Source: Paraburkholderia bryophila
GTDB lineage: Bacteria > Pseudomonadota > Gammaproteobacteria > Burkholderiales > Burkholderiaceae
Direction of reading: 5' to 3'
DNA: 64,000 nt
Assembly: GCF_013409255.1 (NCBI RefSeq)
Contig: NZ_JACCAS010000002.1
Coordinates: 806,001-870,000 of the forward strand
Part shown: positions 60,363 through 64,000 of the stretch, piece by piece
Layout of the letters: each line of letters starts with the position of its first letter
Position numbering within the stretch: the first letter of the stretch is position 1
The notes under the pieces: generated by a model
Told to the model about the DNA's origin: nothing
The model's database searches: none
The model's input: the letters and a program-made list of their open reading frames with translations, nothing else
Position numbers and translations under genes: made by a program

Positions 60363-62879
60363 TCACTGGGAGAAAACGAACTTCCCTGGTAACGTTGTGT
60401 CGCCCTTAGGAAGCTGCGGCATGGGCCATGATTGCGAAGTCGGCCCGTCGAACGAATGTTGTGCGCCGCGAATATCAATCTTTCCGGGTGCATGAATCTC
60501 GATGTTGCCGCCGCTGATACGGATGTACGCGCCCCCCGATGTCAGCAGCACGTCTTGCTGTGCCATTACGTTGACACTTTGCGTCGCTGAGACGAGTTTG
60601 ACGCTCTTTTGTGCGGTGAGCTCGATGTTATCGTTGTGCGCCTGGATCTCCACCTTTCCTTTGGCTGCGAACAGTTTCATTCCAGCATTCTGGACGAAGA
60701 GGCTTAGCTTCTGCGTGACGCTCGTAATCAACGATTTGCCCGTTGCGATGTGGGTGCTCTGTCCGCTCACGAGGTTGGTCTGTGCGTCGCTGGCGATGTG
60801 CACGGACTGCTGCGTGGACATGGCGATACCGGAGGGGCTACCGAACAGCATGACGGGTTCCTTGAACCCATTCGCGTTCCCGGTCCCGCCGCCCGCCGTG
60901 TTACCCCCTGACGATGAGCCAGACACGCTGTTCTGTGTCGCGTCCGTGTATGACTTCAGCGAGTCATAGCCATCCTTGAGACTTTCTGCCTGATGCGTCG
61001 TGCTGGCGTTCGACATCGCTTCCAGCACGCTTTCCGAATTCACTAACTGCGAGGTCGCTTGCCGTGCATCCAGCGGCTGGCTGGTCGTCGGATAGGTGGT
61101 GACATACAAGCCCTGGCCCGCACGCACTGCACCGTAAGCGTCGGACTTCAGGTCAAAGCCACTCCCCAGATAGCTGCCTCGGTTGTTCCCGGCCTGATCA
61201 ATCAGGTAACCCAGATGCAGATGTGCGTTCGTGCTCGTTGAAAAAAGCTGAACACGGTTCTGGCCCGTCGAGTCGTCCATCACCATCTGGTTGTAGCCGC
61301 TGCCCTGATATTCCTTGGACTTGTAGCCGGATAGCAGACCGTTGGAATGCCAGTGAGGTTGCGTTGCGCCGTTGTAAACCCGGCCCGTTACAAGAGGTCT
61401 ATCGCAATCGCCGTCTACCCAGTTGATCAGCACTTCTTCGCCGATTCTCGGGACATGTACACCGCCATACTCACCACCGGTATCAGACATGGCGACACGA
61501 ACCCAGCACGACGCTTTTTCGTCACCCTCGTTGAGGCGATCCCAGTGAAAACGCACCTTGATGCGATTCAGCGGATCGGTATAGACCTCCGCATTTGCAG
61601 GGCCGACGACAATCGCGGTCTGCAAATGCATCTTCGGTTTGTGATGGGTAAATGGGCTGCGAAACGGAACAATCTTGCGCTGAGCTTCGATCTCAACGAG
61701 AAAGAATCCTTCGCTGCCATCCGCATGCGCGACCTTCAGGCCGTGATGGTTAGCTTTCGCAGCAGCGAGCTCGCTCTTAAGGCTGTGCGGGAAATCGGTC
61801 GCCTGACTGGACACTGGCAGGTTGTTCTCGATGAACCAGGCGGTTTCGATAATCGCAAACTGGCGGTTTTGCTGGCTATCTGGCGCATGGCCGGGATGAT
61901 CGTCAAGCTGAAACCAGTATCCCGCATCCGCACCCCGCACACCACCCGAGCCATAGAACCGTTTTGCCCGCGATTCCCATTCTTCCACGCGGATTTTTGA
62001 CAGTGCGTCGCCCCGGTCCTGCGTCCCATAGGTGTAGGCTCCGGTGTATTCATACACCTCAGCCTGCTCAGGCAGATTCCCCTGCGTAGGAAGCGTTGGA
62101 ATGCTTGTGCCCTTGGCAAAGGTGGGAGAAGCGGGTGCCTTGTAATCGAAGGTGCGGGTCGTGAGTGTCGTGCTTTGCAGTGTTCGCGTGCCCGACCACT
62201 GAACCAGCGCATCGGTTTCGCTGTTCGTGCCGGCGCGATAAAACTGAACTGTCTGCGGTGAAAGAGGCTGGAACGTGTCGAGGCTGTCCGTAACGATGAG
62301 CGTATGCGATTTGCCATCGCTCGCCTGCTCGAAGTAGCCGAATAGCCCCTCGTTTTCCATCAAACGGTGGACGAAATTCCAGTCGTCCTCGTATTGCATG
62401 CAGAACGACCGCGAGGGCAACGGCTTACTCAACGCAAAGCGAAATGCGCCTTGGGCTTGCGGATGCATGTTGAAGACATCGGTGAGGATTTCGTCGGCCG
62501 GCTTGTCCTGCCAGATTCGCGCATCTTTGCGAAAGCGCAGGAAGTGCATCCATGACGCATAGCCGATCTGATAACTCGTCAGCCCGCTGTCCGATCCAAG
62601 ACGCCGTGCGGTATGTACGTAACCGTGATGAGGAAGATAGGACCTGTCCGTCTGTTGAACCCAAAGCGTCACGGGCTGGGCGATCAGCTTTTTGAGTTCA
62701 ATCGTGTCGGAGGTGGGCACGACATCGGCCGTGAATTCAAAATGGCGGCCAATTCGTGAATGACCAACGATTCGCCGGGGTAGCAGGACATTACTACCCA
62801 AAGGGCTATCCAGTTTAAGCAGGCGGTCGCTTTGCACGAGCCCGCCGGTGAGTGCCCCGATTATGTCTTGCGCTCCCAT
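60363..62879 (-). CDS. vgrG: Type VI secretion spike protein VgrG with DUF2345 extension
   Basis: Spike protein of 838 residues. Gp27/gp5-like domains fill the first ~500 residues (KLDSPLGSNVLLPRRIVGHSRIG, YEDDWNFVHRLMENEGLFGYFE, HTLIVTD). The gp5 OB-fold includes VGPANAEVYTDPLNRIKVRFHWDR and VPRIGEEVLINWVDGDCDRPLVTGRVYNG. A DUF2345 beta-helix follows (about 650-830: VHIASDAQTNLVSGQSTHIATGK, GGAYIRISGGNIEIHAPGKIDIRGAQH). ATG at 62879 has AGAGG five bases upstream, better than the TTG at 62912. It is probably an orphan vgrG of a T6SS coded elsewhere. Confidence 0.93.
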   Translation of the reverse strand: MGAQDIIGALTGGLVQSDRLLKLDSPLGSNVLLPRRIVGHSRIGRHFEFTADVVPTSDTIELKKLIAQPVTLWVQQTDRSYLPHHGYVHTARRLGSDSGLTSYQIGYASWMHFLRFRKDARIWQDKPADEILTDVFNMHPQAQGAFRFALSKPLPSRSFCMQYEDDWNFVHRLMENEGLFGYFEQASDGKSHTLIVTDSLDTFQPLSPQTVQFYRAGTNSETDALVQWSGTRTLQSTTLTTRTFDYKAPASPTFAKGTSIPTLPTQGNLPEQAEVYEYTGAYTYGTQDRGDALSKIRVEEWESRAKRFYGSGGVRGADAGYWFQLDDHPGHAPDSQQNRQFAIIETAWFIENNLPVSSQATDFPHSLKSELAAAKANHHGLKVAHADGSEGFFLVEIEAQRKIVPFRSPFTHHKPKMHLQTAIVVGPANAEVYTDPLNRIKVRFHWDRLNEGDEKASCWVRVAMSDTGGEYGGVHVPRIGEEVLINWVDGDCDRPLVTGRVYNGATQPHWHSNGLLSGYKSKEYQGSGYNQMVMDDSTGQNRVQLFSTSTNAHLHLGYLIDQAGNNRGSYLGSGFDLKSDAYGAVRAGQGLYVTTYPTTSQPLDARQATSQLVNSESVLEAMSNASTTHQAESLKDGYDSLKSYTDATQNSVSGSSSGGNTAGGGTGNANGFKEPVMLFGSPSGIAMSTQQSVHIASDAQTNLVSGQSTHIATGKSLITSVTQKLSLFVQNAGMKLFAAKGKVEIQAHNDNIELTAQKSVKLVSATQSVNVMAQQDVLLTSGGAYIRISGGNIEIHAPGKIDIRGAQHSFDGPTSQSWPMPQLPKGDTTLPGKFVFSQ

Positions 62880-63540
62880 ACCGCCTCTATTCTGTTTCGA
62901 TTGACTGAGCAACCGCGTCGCGTGCGATTTTACGAAAGTTCAGATGAATCGACTAGCTATTCAATGTCAGTAAGTGTGATGCGTTATGGATTTGTTGGCC
63001 AATCAATGCAGACGGCATATCTACAAATTCTGCCAAGCAACTCTCAGCATATTCTTTCGGTTTAGGTTCTTTTTGAACATTGGTTTGAGCGGACTTTCCG
63101 GCTCAACTGCCTGCCAATGAAATCCGGGCATGTATCGTTCTCCAACGACAAAGTCAGTCACATGCTCTGATCCGAGCTTCTGCTTGGGAGGCACCTACCG
63201 CCCGCGCCCGCCACTTAGATGGCGTATCAAGTGGCGCGGGTCGTGCTGAAGGAATTGCCGGATGTCTTCTCTGCGGGTTGCGCTGTCAACAGCGCTTCTA
63301 AGAGCTCTAACATCGGCATCGACCACCCGGTCCAACCAGACAAAATAATCACGAAGCGGATCGGTGGCCCGCATCTACCTGATAACTTCAGTAACGCTTC
63401 GGATTTTCATGTAGCACCTAAAACCCCGATCTTCGCCTGTTGTTCAAAGTACCGAATGCGCAGGCGTTCTGTGGCGCCGATTGAAGAAACCGGTGTGTCT
63501 GCCGTTAATACGATAGCTAGGGACAACCGTCGACGAGACC
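62880..63540. promoter_or_regulatory. Region upstream of vgrG
   Basis: About 660 bases between the divergent vgrG and the plus-strand gene at 63541. The part 62900-63080 is AT-rich and likely holds the vgrG promoter. One plus-strand frame (63219-63674) is open but lacks coding character and overlaps the better gene at 63541, so I do not call it. Confidence 0.45.
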
Positions 63541-64000
63541 ATGATCATTCCAGAAACCGTTCAGCATATTTTTTCATTTATCGCGACCTTAATCGCACCC
63601 GCAATACTTGGAGCGCTTCAAAGTCGCCTCAAAGAACGGACGAAGTCGAGGAACGTGGAGCAGGGCCGCCTTGATCAATTGAGTGCATTCTTGGCCTTTG
63701 ACGTGGTAAAGCGTGATCGACTGATTGTTGAGCAACAATTTCGAACCACATTCGGCGCACTCTACGAGTATAGCGAGATACTTTGCATACTGGATGGACG
63801 ATCACCGCTGAAAGCTTTGACGTTAATGCGAACCGTGCGCCACTTGGTGGAATTTGATCAATCAAGTCGTAAATTCAAGTTCACGCAGTCCTTTGCAACC
63901 TCTCAACAAAGGTCTCGCAGGAGATGGGGGGGTTTCTTCGCATATGCCATGTCGGTATATGCCGCTTTGGGCCCATGGTATTTCGCCGAGCAGCCTCCGG
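63541..64000 (+). CDS. Partial CDS, unrecognised membrane protein
   Basis: An ATG at 63541 opens a frame that runs without stop to the right edge (153 codons seen). It begins MIIPETVQHIFSFIATLIAPAILGAL, a first membrane segment, then a charged helical part (RLKERTKSRNVEQGRLDQLSAF, VVKRDRLIVEQQFR), and a second hydrophobic segment (FFAYAMSVYAALGPWYF). Composition is less GC-rich than the core genome. No family recognised; the rest lies outside the window. Confidence 0.6.
   Translation, partial: MIIPETVQHIFSFIATLIAPAILGALQSRLKERTKSRNVEQGRLDQLSAFLAFDVVKRDRLIVEQQFRTTFGALYEYSEILCILDGRSPLKALTLMRTVRHLVEFDQSSRKFKFTQSFATSQQRSRRRWGGFFAYAMSVYAALGPWYFAEQPP

Noticed and set aside
63219..63674. 151-codon plus-strand frame upstream of the edge gene
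   Set aside because: No coding character, and it overlaps in another frame the better-supported start at 63541.

Overview
The window reads as chromosome of a Paraburkholderia/Burkholderia-type beta-proteobacterium. The base composition is GC-rich. Several genes are typical of that group: a Burkholderia-style RhlA, a classical trimeric porin with strongly biased codons, an H-NS-family protein with a lysine/alanine tail, an HU-like protein with a lysine/alanine-rich N-terminus, and an OprD-type porin next to an oligopeptide transporter. No rRNA, tRNA or CRISPR array was recognised.

From left to right: (1) 1-7066 holds rhlA (lipid precursor of rhamnolipids) overlapping a gene that runs off the left edge, a cardiolipin-synthase-like phospholipase D, an H-NS/histone-H1-like chimera with a small partner, a DUF6765-like protein and a periplasmic FKBP isomerase. 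(2) 7219-11858 is a MarR regulator divergent from a formylglycine-type sulfatase plus MFS transporter, closed by a convergent nitrilase-family amidohydrolase. (3) 12068-15483 is a DEXH helicase overlapping the nuclease PdeM, two parts of the four-gene ligase-associated DNA repair set; ligase and exonuclease are not beside them. (4) 15875-22724 carries a SYLF lipoprotein, a degenerate receiver, a chemoreceptor, a YbaK-domain protein, a YihY membrane protein and a major porin. (5) 22941-27389 is the Anbu proteasome-like cluster (ATP-grasp, alpha-E, transglutaminase, Anbu). (6) 27777-34981 has an HU-like protein, a Sel1-repeat protein coupled to a 5'-nucleotidase lipoprotein, a MocR regulator and a POT peptide transporter. 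(7) 35780-43822 is an XRE-cupin regulator followed by a complete oligopeptide ABC transporter and an OprD porin. (8) 43819-51918 is an IclR regulator divergent from an operon that joins a polyamine/opine-type ABC transporter to a three-subunit flavoprotein dehydrogenase; paired palindromes lie in the shared promoter.

(9) 52135-64000 is an accessory region of lower GC. It holds a type VI secretion module: VgrG, a large effector with a degenerate M23 domain and a GH19-like glycosidase domain, and a periplasmic protein whose TTG start overlaps the effector stop, which makes it the likely immunity protein. Next to it lies a decayed second copy of the same layout: a vgrG fragment fused to a truncated GH19-like gene, followed by a different small secreted protein. 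The truncated gene is interrupted by an IS3-family element (3-bp duplication CCT), which is itself interrupted by an IS256-family element (8-bp duplication CAGGCCAC). Removing both elements and one copy of each duplication restores both reading frames exactly. A dnaE2-like fragment between the two modules marks further rearrangement. The last gene is an unrecognised membrane protein cut by the right edge.
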